Part shown: positions 47,901 to 56,239 of the stretch, one piece after another
Layout: each line of letters opens with the position of its first letter
Position numbering within the stretch: position 1 is the first letter of the stretch
Source: Scolanthus callimorphus
Taxonomy: Eukaryota; Cnidaria; Anthozoa; Actiniaria; Edwardsiidae
Direction: 5' to 3'
Assembly: GCA_033964015.1 (NCBI GenBank)
Contig: CM066917.1
Location: 29,339,951 to 29,403,950 of the forward strand
Length of the DNA: 64,000 nucleotides
Program-made: the position numbers and the translations under genes
The notes under the pieces: model-generated
What the model saw: the letters and a program-made list of their open reading frames with translations, nothing else
Told to the model about the DNA's origin: nothing
Database searches by the model: none

Positions 47901-50900
47901 GAACACGCTATCTCGTGTTTGATATATTTCGTCAGAAGTTCATGACCAGAAGTGTCCATCTTGGTATTACCCGCGCGCCGATGTTGTGGGCGAAAAAATC
48001 TATTTTTAGAAACACCACACAGGAAACCTACGCACGATACGGTGCCAAATGTGAATCAGAGGTTTGCAAAAGGTCTCCAGATTATGGCCACTCAGCGTCA
48101 CCGGCAAGGACTGAGGCATTTTTCTCGTCCACTGGCATCGTGGCCGCCATTTTTCTTGGCATATTTCGCGCCGAATTGTGCGTAGGACTCCTGTGTGGTG
48201 TTTCTAAAAATAGATTTTTTCGCCCACAACATCGGCGCGCGGGTAATTTACCAAGATGGACACTTCTGGTTATGAACTTCTGATTTCGTCCATGATATTG
48301 ACATACGTTGTGTTTGCATTGCAGCAAAGTTTTCAGTACCGTTTTATAGCGGATCCGGCGGGTACACATTGGTATCACTCGCACTACGAGTCACAAAGAG
48401 CTGACGGGTTATTCGGCGCACTTATTGTCCATAGGTCAGTCAATAATTAACAATTATCCTGCGAGATTGCGCAGAATATACTCTGATATTTAGCCGACGA
48501 GGGACGCAGTCCCGTGCAGACGAGTCGGGGAGCTCTGGGTACGAGAATGATTAGAATTAGGCCAGGTAGATTGCCCTGCGCGCATGAGCAGAACTGATAA
48601 ACCATCTGGGAACAAGATTAGTTGTCATTGCCATTGTCATTGTTGATGTTATTGTTATGATTATTTCCCTTGAGGAAACCACCTGTTGTGCCATACCACG
48701 TTCTCATTGTAAATGACTGGTTTCCTGTGACGTCACAAGCTTTCGAGCTCGACAGTCCGTTTTTCAAGCCTATCGGAGGACCTGGACACTATTTTGAGAA
48801 TCCTTCAAATAGAGGTACGTGGTGATGTCTTGAAACTATAGACAAGCTCCTCAGGTTTTTTAGGTTCCCTCGCCACTCCTGTGTTTAGTATCATTAGTAT
48901 ATATTTTTGTATTGTTATCTTTATTTATCTTTTTCTTGTAAACTTGTAACTTGTGAACGAAAGTCTCACAGAGCCAGAGACAGTATTTTAGGGGGATTAA
49001 AATCGGCTATGGCGATATTTTTAGGGGTTCTTTGAACGAAAACGGTACGACAAAGAAAATTCGGTATTTTTTAAAGGGGTTCATAAATAATTTGAACTAA
49101 AACGGTGCGCTGAAGAAGGTATTAGGGCCAAGTAGTATCTTTTAGGGTGGAATTTTTTCTGATCTGGTACTTTTTGGGGTGGAAATTTGGGCTTTCCGAC
49201 GGTCTTCCCTAACATTTTAACCTTGTGTTTTAGGTAGAGCTCTTCGAATAATAAACTAGTTCTGTCCCAATACTCCTGTTGTGAGGTTGTTGTTGCACTC
49301 CGAATGTCTCCCGATCCATCTCACATGATCACTTTCGCCGACCATGAGCCCCTGTTTCGACCAATTATTTGATATGTTTTATATAGTAGGATGTCGTTAA
49401 AGGGACATGGTCACCTAGAAAACACTAAAATAGCCTGCGTAGCGGCTCTAAAAGGGAAGGGGAGAGCGAAAAATAATTGTTGTCACAAAATACAAAACTA
49501 TTCTCTGAAATTGAAAGAGTCAGTTTAAAGAAAGAAAATTTTGAAGCCAAATAACTTGGAGCAAGCCCATGGAGACACTTAAAAACCATAGTGGCCTTTT
49601 GTAAATTTCGCTGGCAATCGAGAGACTTCCAACTTAAAGCCTCAAGCAATTGGCCAGCATCAGCGTCATAATCTGAAAATGTCACCACACGGCTTGCTCG
49701 GTTTTGCAATTTTTGAAGCTTGTCTTGTAGGGTTACCCCACAGCTTCCCCAAACAGTACAACAGTAGTCGAAATGAGGCTCTGTATCAAGGCTTGATAAA
49801 TGTGTTTTAAGGTCGCCTGAGGCACCAGGTGCCTTATACGTTTTATGGCCCCGATGCCGGAAGCGATCTTTTTGGTGATATTTTCAATGTGACATTTCCA
49901 GTTAAGTTTATCATCAATTGTCACACCCAGCGATTTTGTAGTTTCAACCTGTTTGACGTGCGTACCGTCTATTGTGACTGTTGGTGAAGCCGTAAGAGTA
50001 TTCAGTCTTTGGCTGGATCCTATTAACATGAACTCCGTTTTCGTCATATTTAGGGTTAGTTTATTTGCATTAAGCCACGCATGCACATTCAAGAGGTCCT
50101 CGTTAAGACAAGACTCGATGCTGGTAGCATCGCTGCCTGCGTACGTGAGATGCGTATCATCGGCATACATCCTCGGTTTACAATTTGACAAACAGTTTGG
50201 AAGGTCGTTGATGTAAAGTAAGAATAGGAGAGGACCGAGTATGGTTCCTTGAGGGACTCCACAGGCCATTATACGTCTCTCAGATAAGGACCCATTGACA
50301 GAGCATTGCTGTGTTCGGTTATCTAAATATGACTGAAACAGTTTCGATGAATTTCCAGATACGCCATAGTGCTCTAACTTGGCTAGGAGAATATTGTGGT
50401 CAACGGTGTCGAAAGCCTTTTTTAGATCGAGAAAGATTACTGCATTGATTTTTCCAACATCTATATTATATGCCCAGGAGTCAGTTGCCTCAAGCAAAGC
50501 CGTGACTGTGGAATGAACTGTGCGAAATCCTGATTGATTTTCACAGAGTATATCGTGCTCCTCTAAATAGGCATATAATTGTTCGTAAATGATTCTTTCG
50601 AAAACCTGTAATTACAATCCGCGAATATCTTTGCAATCCTACATCGAAATGACCTCAAATATTCACCATATCAAGTTAAAAGCATTCTTTACAAATTTGA
50701 CTTGTTATTTTTATTATTTGTGATGTTATAATTTTGATGTTTTCGGTGACCATGTCCCTTTAATGTCACTCTTCTCAACAGCTTTCATGTTCGATGGGAC
50801 GGAGACGAGTGCAATGCGTTACTGGTCGACGCTGATCAACGGCCGCGGGAGGAGTGGGGACAACATGGCACCGTTGAGTGTGTTCACAGTGAAGCCTGGG

Positions 50901-53900
50901 ACCAAGACGAGAATTCAGATAATAATGGCAGGCATGGAATACCACTATCGGTAAATTTTTAGTCTAGAGACCACGGCTACCTTTTGGGGCGTAGCCAGTG
51001 GATCGGAAGGACCCAAGGGACCAGTCGCCCCCCCCCCCCCCCCCCCCCCCCCTCTCCCTTTCGAAGCGAAAAATACTCAGTGACTTTATAGGGAAAATTT
51101 TCAGATACACATATCGAGATAGCATTGTCTTCTGTAAATACGCGCGGGCTACCTGTGGTTTGCCCCAGGCCCTTTGTCCGAGTCAAAAACAACATGGCGA
51201 CCATGAGCATGGTTTCTCGAGTATCTGCAAGTTTTGGTGGATTTTCCAGTTTTTTTCGCTAAAATATGAGGAAAAGTACTTACAGTCCTTCCAAATAAGG
51301 TAAGGGAGATTTCGTAATAAGGAAAGTGGCAAGTCGACAACGTTTGGCTAAAACGTCTTGATATGCGAGAAAATGCCTTTAATTTGTCGTATTGATTATA
51401 AGAATCGACGCATCATGTGCGTATGTCCAGTAGATCCGATAATAAAGTGAATTTCGTATGACTGTGAACACGGCATGGTGTCGCGGCACGACACGGAACA
51501 TGGCCTGCTGTGTAGATACGGAACTTCGCATTCTCCGCCTCACGGCAAGACAAATCGCGGACAACCAATCAGATTGCATTGTCGCGGCACGACAAATCGC
51601 GGACAAACAATCAGATTGCATTGTCGCGGCACGGCAAATCACGGACAACCAATCAGATTGCTTTGTCGCGGCACGTAAGTACTTGCCGTGCTTGCGACAA
51701 TGCACGGCAAATCAAATTGCATGGCCGCGGCATGAAATGACAGTCCTTAGAACTAGAGTCAATGAAATCACGTAGTCGCGGCGCGGCATGGTCACGGTTG
51801 CGGCGCGCCGCGGCACAACTCTGTCGTGGCACTTTTCGCAGACGAGATCCAGCACCTATTCTACTGTATTGAAGGCAAACTTAGTAGCAGATCAGCCCTG
51901 TTACTAGGAACTCTTGGCTCGAGTCATCTTCGTTGTTTCTTGCAGGTTCTCAGTAGATCAACACAACCTCACAGTGATAGAAACAGACGGCTATCCAGTC
52001 AAGCCCGTCGTAGTTGATTCGGTCCTAGCTTTCACTGGTGAGACATACGTGCTAGAGCTTACCGCTGACCAGCCCGTGGGCACTTATTGGATACGTGCGA
52101 CCGTGTTGCGTACTGGGAATTCTATGGACCCAAAGCCTGACGGGAAGGTGTTTGAAGGACTGGCAATTCTCAAATATGAAGGTGCCGAGGGAATTCGTGA
52201 GCCTAGATCTCAACCAACTGACTGTAAGAGAACGCGCCCTTGCCGTGTGCTTAACTGTCCCTGGGTGCTTTATAATAAGCAATGGCTGCCTAACAGGAAA
52301 TGCATTCCTGTGAGCGAACTAAAGCCCGATGTCGAGCAGGAATCTGACCTCATCAAACAGAGATTCCGACCTACCAATCCGAGATTCCAGAATGTGGATC
52401 GTAGCTTCCATTTCCTTGGAGAAGGTGTTCCAAATGATGAAGATGTATTTGAAGTGTTTTTGAACTTTGGATTTCCTGTGGGGTCTTCGATAAACTTACA
52501 CAAGAATATTTTGCCACGTGGTCCCTTCTTCCAGGACCCGAGCACGTGGGGTCTCACGCTTTGTCCACGTGATTGCAAGGAGAGTGGATGTCGCTGTAGC
52601 CACGTGATCGATATCCCATTTAATAGGACAGTACAGATAGTTCTCAGTGCGTATGGAGTTGTTAACCACGAGAACGCGGCCCTTATTGCTATGCACCATC
52701 CAGTTCACATTCATGGGCAGGCTTTCCAGGTAATGCAAATACTCGGCCCGCGGAGGGCGAATTTATCTTTATACACCCACGTCAAGATGGCGGCTAGCAA
52801 CAATCAAATGCAAAACGTTGTTGCACTTGCCTCCCCTTCCCTCCGCCTTCGCCCTTTAAATGTTGCTAGTTGAGCTGGACAAGTATTGAAAGAGGCAGGG
52901 AAGGGAACGGAAGGGCAAGTGCGCAAACTGCTTTTGCATTTGATTGTAGTATAAATATTCATTATTATTCACATATTCTTGTTCTACGAGTGAATTGAGG
53001 ATGTTGACCTGCGAACTCGATCGTAGCTCATTGGTAAGATCTTGCGTTGAATAGGTACTTGACACAGGGTTGATGATTCGCAACACTTAGATTTCAATGA
53101 ATATTTTTTCCCCTTATTCTCAATAACTTGCCTCAAAACTTTGTGCCATGTCTCTCAATACATAGACCAAAGCCGATCATTAGGTACTTTGTTTCTATAT
53201 TGATAGGTAGTCAAGCTTGGCTATCCTATTGTCAACCAAACAACTGGCCGAGCTCTACAATGCAACCCTGACATCGTGTGTGAGAACAGCTTCTGTAGCC
53301 GAATGCGCTGGCGAAAAGGTCATGCGACTGGTCTCAATCTTGTCGATCCACCGGTCAAAGACGTTGTCACTATTCCCGCCTATGGTTATATTGTTTTGCG
53401 CTTTAGAAGTGATAATCCAGGTAATTATTGCTCTGAGCGAGCGAAGAGCAATTCTTTTTTAGTGGTTTAGAATGGTGACGATCCACCGGTCAAAGACGTT
53501 CTGGACGTTGAACACTATATTGATATATAATGACTTATTTCAGGATACTGGTTTCTGCACTGTCACCAGTTGCTCCACTACATGGAAGGAATGTCCGTTA
53601 TCCTAAACATCTCCCAACAGGGTCTGCCGCCAGCACCCTCCGGATTTCCCACCTGTAATAACTATGCTATGGATAACGACCAGTTCCACTCCATGTTAGT
53701 CAAGAACAAGGAATGCCTACATTCTCAATGTGATTATCAAAAGGTCACATCTCAAGACGAACAAGTAAGGCCAGGCCCGGCATAGCGCGCATTCTTGGAG
53801 GCGGGGACTCGTTGTCCTCAGTTTTTAAGAAAACCCCAAAGGGGGATACCTTCGAACCCCGCCAATAGTGACTCCAACCGTGTTAAAAATCGCAACATTA

Positions 53901-54103
53901 TCTTTTTCTTGTTCCAGTCTTCCACCGACAATTGCCCACACGATCATGTGACCTGTTATCATCTGCTCTGGACGGGCTTCCTGTGTACGACAGCAGGCGT
54001 GGTTATCACTTGCCTTTTTATCAGGCTAATGCTGATGATGAGACGAACAAAATGGATTATACCACTACGTTACCATGACTACGAAAAATTAAAAGAAAAA
54101 TAG
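32839..54103 (+). CDS. Membrane-anchored three-domain laccase (multicopper oxidase)
   Basis: Ten exons: 32839-32997, 42087-42212, 43532-43660, 48325-48434, 48675-48814, 50782-50950, 51946-52729, 53207-53420, 53544-53764, 53918-54103. All introns are GT..AG and all phases join once one G missing at 42139-42140 is allowed for; about 745 residues follow. All copper-ligand motifs are present: [20 protein letters not shown] and [12 protein letters not shown], including the type-1 Cys and axial Met. Such enzymes oxidise phenols or metal ions and reduce oxygen to water. The last exon adds a hydrophobic helix ([15 protein letters not shown]) followed by a basic tail [10 protein letters not shown], predicting a type I plasma-membrane protein with an extracellular catalytic part. 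The N-terminal region is Cys-containing ([10 protein letters not shown]). The first exon, with a signal peptide, was not found upstream. Confidence 0.9.
33294..33485. mobile_element. 192-bp TTA-flanked foldback MITE
   Basis: Ends AGGCCGATTTAGACTGTACG and, reverse-complemented, AGGTCGATTTAGCTGTACG continue into cgcctacaaccatcgcatgc repeats. TTA flanks both sides (33291-33293 and 33486-33488), as in PIF/Harbinger-type elements. Confidence 0.78.
33512..34037. mobile_element. 526-bp foldback element with 7-bp target duplication
   Basis: About 120-bp terminal inverted repeats, starting CACGGGCGGTAGGACCAGCT, run from each end. A second inverted pair around gagacgcgactggagccaac lies in the middle. 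It is flanked by attagag at 33505-33511 and 34038-34044. Confidence 0.85.
34045..35840. other. Intronic stretch with no recognised element
   Basis: AT-rich intron sequence of the laccase gene. I see no coding signal, inverted-repeat element or tandem array of note here, apart from short gcgcgcgc near 35440. Confidence 0.45.
35846..36035. repeat. Minisatellite of ccctaagtgtaataaaggcc units
   Basis: About eight degenerate units alternate between ccctaagtgtaataaaggcc and cccaa(a/g)tgtaatacaa(a)gtgg. It forms the left arm of a foldback element whose inverted right arm is at 36706-36727 and 40419-40448. Confidence 0.85.
38321..40316 (-). mobile_element. 5'-truncated LINE (non-LTR retrotransposon), copy 1
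   Basis: Read on the minus strand, a reverse-transcriptase reading frame begins abruptly near 40316 and ends at about 38551. It is followed by a 3' region with an (aac)n tract and a tail of ctaaataaataaaataaata ending near 38321. The endonuclease domain is absent. ttgttat-like bases lie on both sides and may be the target duplication. The motifs suggest the jockey/CR1/L2 group. Confidence 0.8.
38551..40316 (-). pseudogene. LINE reverse transcriptase with one frame break
   Basis: Non-LTR reverse transcriptase fragment. The upstream frame (40316-39210) holds [63 protein letters not shown] and the catalytic [10 protein letters not shown]. The rest (to 38551) continues [16 protein letters not shown], then [16 protein letters not shown] and YASEVWAPQ, the usual C-terminal domain. 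The frames meet at the CCC of 39274-39276 (GGG on the coding strand), where one more G restores continuity. The N-terminal endonuclease is missing, so it cannot be autonomous. Confidence 0.85.
40449..42086. other. Rest of the long laccase intron: diverged repeats
   Basis: Two related blocks at about 40900-41080 and 41200-41400 (gcgatggcggcgccgatttc; gggcgggaaataatttataa; gctcgcgggattgaaatct) also resemble 21100-21200. A gcgcgcgc-rich stretch with attgg-type motifs is at 41690-41930. No gene is recognised. Confidence 0.5.
42087..42212 (+). CDS. Laccase exon with one-base frame break
   Basis: Acceptor tttgttgcag, donor gcagag|gtaagt. The first half reads [18 protein letters not shown] and the second [21 protein letters not shown] in another frame. 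The flanking splice phases require 127 bases and the exon has 126. One more G in the GG at 42139-42140 fixes both. Confidence 0.85.
42290..42885. mobile_element. Degraded element of the cccctaaaagatacc family
   Basis: A G-run end (ccccggggacgggggggggg) at 42296 and gatcgtcggaaattttcag, cacccctaaaagatacc, gccctaaaagatacc inside, ending in gataccaatcccccc-cctcccccggg near 42876. Closest to the copy at 11727-12172. Confidence 0.65.
43532..43660 (+). CDS. Laccase exon with the HWHG copper motif
   Basis: Phase 0 at both ends, 43 codons. It reads [20 protein letters not shown] then [23 protein letters not shown] supplies a type-2 and a type-3 copper ligand. Confidence 0.92.
44803..45088. mobile_element. 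Inverted-repeat element of the G-run / gtgctcgtcg family
   Basis: ggggggggaactccaatatt, gggcggggggtgctcgtcg at the left is mirrored by cgacgagcacccccgcccc...acgggagaaacccccteccc-type sequence at the right. The interior contains ttttgggggtaaaat motifs. It lies in intron 3 of the laccase gene. Confidence 0.78.
45486..45625. mobile_element. 140-bp hairpin element
   Basis: gaggtttttgtgatctccag, aataaacaat and gtggaatcaggc are mirrored by gcctgattccac, attgtttatt and ctggagatcacaaaaacc around a short loop gaggccgtgaggcc. Nearly the whole element is palindromic. Confidence 0.8.
46613..47025. mobile_element. Inverted-repeat element with ctatcccttagg interior
   Basis: cccgggggggggactccct, atattttcagacgggggtgc and tcgtc at the left are mirrored by gacgagcacccccgtctaaa, atattggaagtccccccccc at the right. 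Motifs ctatcccttagggg and tttttaggggtaaa occur repeatedly inside. Same family as 14049-14361. Confidence 0.8.
47458..47548 (+). ncRNA. tRNA-like plus 5S-rRNA-like composite (SINE head?)
   Basis: 47458-47497 resembles the 5' half of a tRNA, with a good A-box tggcgcagttgg followed by aagcgcgtgactcgg. 47502-47547 closely resembles the internal promoter part of 5S rRNA: agttaagcac...ggttagtatttggatgggtg-accg, covering the A-box, intermediate element and C-box. Neither RNA is complete, so this is not a working tRNA or 5S gene. A hybrid pol III-promoter SINE is the best reading; no clear body or tail was identified. Confidence 0.55.
47932..48283. mobile_element. 352-bp foldback with ~105-bp inverted ends, 41 bp before a laccase exon
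   Basis: tcagaagttcatgaccagaa through acaccacacaggaaacctac at the left is mirrored almost base for base at the right, ending gaacttctga at 48283. Flanking tttcg on both sides may be a 5-bp target duplication. A related fragment is at about 43085-43150. The next laccase exon begins at 48325. Confidence 0.82.
48325..48434 (+). CDS. Laccase exon with the HWYHSH copper motif
   Basis: Acceptor cattgcag, donor catag|gtcagt. It reads [20 protein letters not shown] then [15 protein letters not shown]. The motif supplies type-2/type-3 ligands of the trinuclear site. Confidence 0.92.
48675..48814 (+). CDS. Laccase exon (second cupredoxin domain start)
   Basis: Acceptor cccttgag, donor atagag|gtacgt. 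It reads [18 protein letters not shown] then [17 protein letters not shown]. The phases agree with both neighbours. Confidence 0.88.
49401..50759. mobile_element. 1.36-kb TTAA-flanked inverted-repeat element containing a LINE
   Basis: Left end AGGGACATGGTCACC (after TTAA at 49397-49400) is mirrored exactly at the right (ggtgaccatgtccct before TTAA at 50760-50763). TTAA duplication is the hallmark of piggyBac-type insertion. Almost the whole interior is a minus-strand LINE fragment. It lies in an intron of the laccase gene. Confidence 0.78.
49425..50615 (-). pseudogene. 5'-truncated LINE reverse transcriptase, copy 2
   Basis: Minus-strand non-LTR reverse transcriptase fragment beginning near 50615 with [17 protein letters not shown] and [11 protein letters not shown], then [33 protein letters not shown] and the catalytic MYADDTHL. 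The frame breaks at the GG of 49777-49778; one extra base gives [19 protein letters not shown], joining to [19 protein letters not shown] at the C-terminus. The first reverse-transcriptase blocks and the endonuclease are missing. It is of a different subfamily from the LINE at 38.3-40.3 kb. Confidence 0.85.
50782..50950 (+). CDS. Laccase exon (LINGRGR segment)
   Basis: Acceptor cttctcaacag, donor tatcg|gtaaat. It reads [15 protein letters not shown] then [19 protein letters not shown]. This is the conserved LINGRGR-type segment of laccase domain 2. Confidence 0.88.
51022..51053. repeat. C-run of about 25
   Basis: A long C homopolymer follows gaccagtcgc in a laccase intron. Length is probably unreliable. 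Confidence 0.9.
51450..51845. repeat. Inverted-repeat element with a 42-bp tandem array
   Basis: About four units of gcggcacgacaaatcgcgga-caaccaatcagattgcattgt lie at 51540-51680. The outer sequence atttcgtatgactgtgaa / ttgtcgcggcgcggca resembles the element at 59040-59190 and has inverted copies near 51775-51840. Confidence 0.75.
51946..52729 (+). CDS. Large laccase exon with the HPVHIHG copper motif
   Basis: 784 bases, acceptor tttcttgcag, donor ttccag|gtaatg. It starts [19 protein letters not shown], includes a Cys-rich linker ([14 protein letters not shown]) and domain 3, and ends [13 protein letters not shown], which supplies type-1, type-2 and type-3 ligands. Confidence 0.93.
52785..52950. 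repeat. Imperfect foldback around cttgcctccccttccctccg
   Basis: gctagcaacaatcaaatgca and acttgcctccccttccct are mirrored by agggaagggaacggaaggg-caagtgc and tgcatttgattgt. It lies just inside the laccase intron after the HPVHIHG exon. Confidence 0.6.
53020..53092 (+). repeat. Possible tRNA-derived SINE fragment
   Basis: gtagctcattggtaagatct resembles a tRNA A-box region and gggttgatgattcgca a degenerate B-box about 35 bases later. The cloverleaf is not complete. Weak call. Confidence 0.3.
53544..53764 (+). CDS. Laccase exon with [12 protein letters not shown] (type-1 copper site)
   Basis: Acceptor tatttcag, donor gaacaa|gtaagg. It reads [19 protein letters not shown]: the HCHxxxHxxxxM motif with type-1 Cys, both His pairs and the axial Met all intact. 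Confidence 0.94.
53918..54103 (+). CDS. Last laccase exon: transmembrane anchor
   Basis: Acceptor tgttccag. It reads [16 protein letters not shown] then [16 protein letters not shown] and ends DYEKLKEK at TAG 54101-54103. One hydrophobic helix followed by basic residues predicts a single-pass anchor with a short cytoplasmic tail. Confidence 0.88.
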   Translation, partial: SSTDNCPHDHVTCYHLLWTGFLCTTAGVVITCLFIRLMLMMRRTKWIIPLRYHDYEKLKEK

Positions 54104-56239
54104 ATTTGGTCCTTTGTCAAAATAGTGCCCTGTCATCTCTCTAGATAGAATGCAGGGATCAGAAGCTCGTGATTGGGATTGGGCATTTTGACAGACCTAG
54201 CATTTTAAAAACGTTTTGTTGTTTTGCATATTAGATTTAGGGTTTGCCGAATTGGTACCCTGAATTCAGGACTCTTTACATTTCGAGTCTCGAAATTTCG
54301 ACGCTTAAAACGCGGGTCTCAGCATCTCGATGAAAAAAATTCAATTTACCATACGCCCCCTTGACAGAACAACCAAGGTTCACTCCATTAACCTATGTAA
54401 GTACTGGAATAGCAACGAAAGTGTGACCAGAACAAAAATAAATAATATAATATAGCTTTCCAATGCAATTAGACAACTAGGGTTGTGAAAAAATCAAAGC
54501 ATGTTTTGTTTCTAAAATATCTAGGTCTGTAAAATTTCCCAATCCATAGTGAGCTCCTGCCTGAAATCTAAGTTGCATATGAAAGGAGAAAAACGCCGTG
54601 TTGCCGCTTGTAGAACTCCAAACATCCGCCTATGCGCATGTCGCTCCCATTAATGACGGATCATGCACAATGAATAAAATTAAGCATGCGCATAGACCAT
54701 CGAACTTTTGCGAAAAAATTAAAAATGCGAATAAAAAGTAAAACGGAGAAGACAAGCGCATGCGTAGACGCGCTAAAGCAGAAAGGTCCTTCTTTACCCT
54801 TATTTTAATTAGTTATTGAGTCTCTTTACAGGTAAAAAATATTCAGGTAATTAAACTAAATGTCAGTCGTTATATTATGCGAAATGTATTGCTCTGATTA
54901 GTGAGCAATTTTCACAAGTTTTTGAGAGACGTGGTCAGCGAAGCCCTTCTGAGCTCATCGTGAAAGTCGAACAACGTTTCAACAAAAACAAGGGTTATGG
55001 TCATATACCGCGCCCAAGATCATACTTGTTAGGTCTACAGCATTCCCGTCCCCAGGGCCTCTCGGTCGTGCTGACAAACCGGAAGTGCTAGATTCTAGTA
55101 ATTCTAGTACATCCATATATGGTCATTTCTCATCCGTTTCTTCCTTATGGCCTGCCGCCAGGGCCGCTTAGCAACCGTCAAAACAGAGGAGGCCCTGGGA
55201 ACGAGATAAGTATACTAGTTCGTCGGTTCACACGCCTCTTTTCATTACTGTTGTAACTATAGTTACTACGAAACTCCATATCAAAGTCTATAATATTCCT
55301 CAGTGTTTGTAACGCATATATAAATGCAAACCAGAACAGGTGAATAAATGAAGGACGCCGCGCACGAAAATGCGACAAAGAGAAATCTAAAATGGCACTT
55401 CTAGTTTTTCTGAGGCCTTCGGATAGTTCTTTTTACAATAATCGGGCGTCCCTTAGGCCTAAACAATTGCTACGAGACTGATACATTCAGTTAAACCTAA
55501 TAATGTCATTTCTTACATTTCCGATTATCCATGTAATGCTTTGCAGTAAAATGGCAGCAAAACACATTCGATCCATGCACTACATCATATATGGACAACT
55601 ATAAACAACTGTACAAACAAAGTTGCCCGTCTCACAGCACCTTTTTGTTCGTATGCAGTATGCGTTTGTCCGCTACTTTGTGAATTTTTATAATAAATAT
55701 ACAGATAAAGGTCACGTGATAGTCACGTGACATCACAGTCAAGCAATTGTCCCATCACCACCCCTGTTTGTAATGGTGTACGGAGAACCTCTGTCTGTTT
55801 TTGCTACTTTCTGTTCTGCTCCCTCGTTCTTGGCTTGACTTTTATCCGGACTCCGTTCTTGCTTCGCAGGACAAGCTCCGGGAACAAGTCATCCTCTTCT
55901 TGGATGAGATCCTCGTCATCGACGGAGAGATCAAAGCTGAGGATCGTAGATGAGATTTTAGAGATCAAAGCTCAAGATCGCAGATGAGATTTTAGAGATC
56001 AAAGCTGAGGATCGTAGTTGGGATTTTAGAGATCAAAGCTGAGGATCGTAGTTGGGATTTTAGAGATCAAAGCTGAGGATCGTAGTTGGGATTTTAGAGA
56101 TCAAAGCTGAGGATCGTAGTTGGGATTTTAGAGATCAAAGCTGAGGATCGTAGTTGGGACTTTAGAGATCAAAGCTGACGATCGTAGATGAGATTTTAGA
56201 CATACGAAGGGGGTTACCTGTGGTTTTTAAAAAAGCTCG
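54104..56239. other. 2.1-kb spacer between the convergent laccase and P450 genes
   Basis: No gene is recognised. It includes an inverted pair gtccccagggcctctcgg / gaggccctgggaacgag at about 55043-55206, which resembles the palindromic host at 25315-26293. The 34-bp minisatellite at 55927-56198 is close to the P450 stop codon. Confidence 0.55.
55927..56198. repeat. 34-bp minisatellite, eight units
   Basis: Units of gagatcaaagctgaggatcg-tagttgggatttta, the central four nearly identical and the edge units with substitutions (gatgagatttta). It lies 42 bp downstream of the P450 stop. Confidence 0.92.

Noticed and set aside
49425..50759. A functional LINE or piggyBac transposase
   Set aside because: The LINE lacks its endonuclease and first RT blocks and has a frame break; no transposase frame exists between the TTAA ends.
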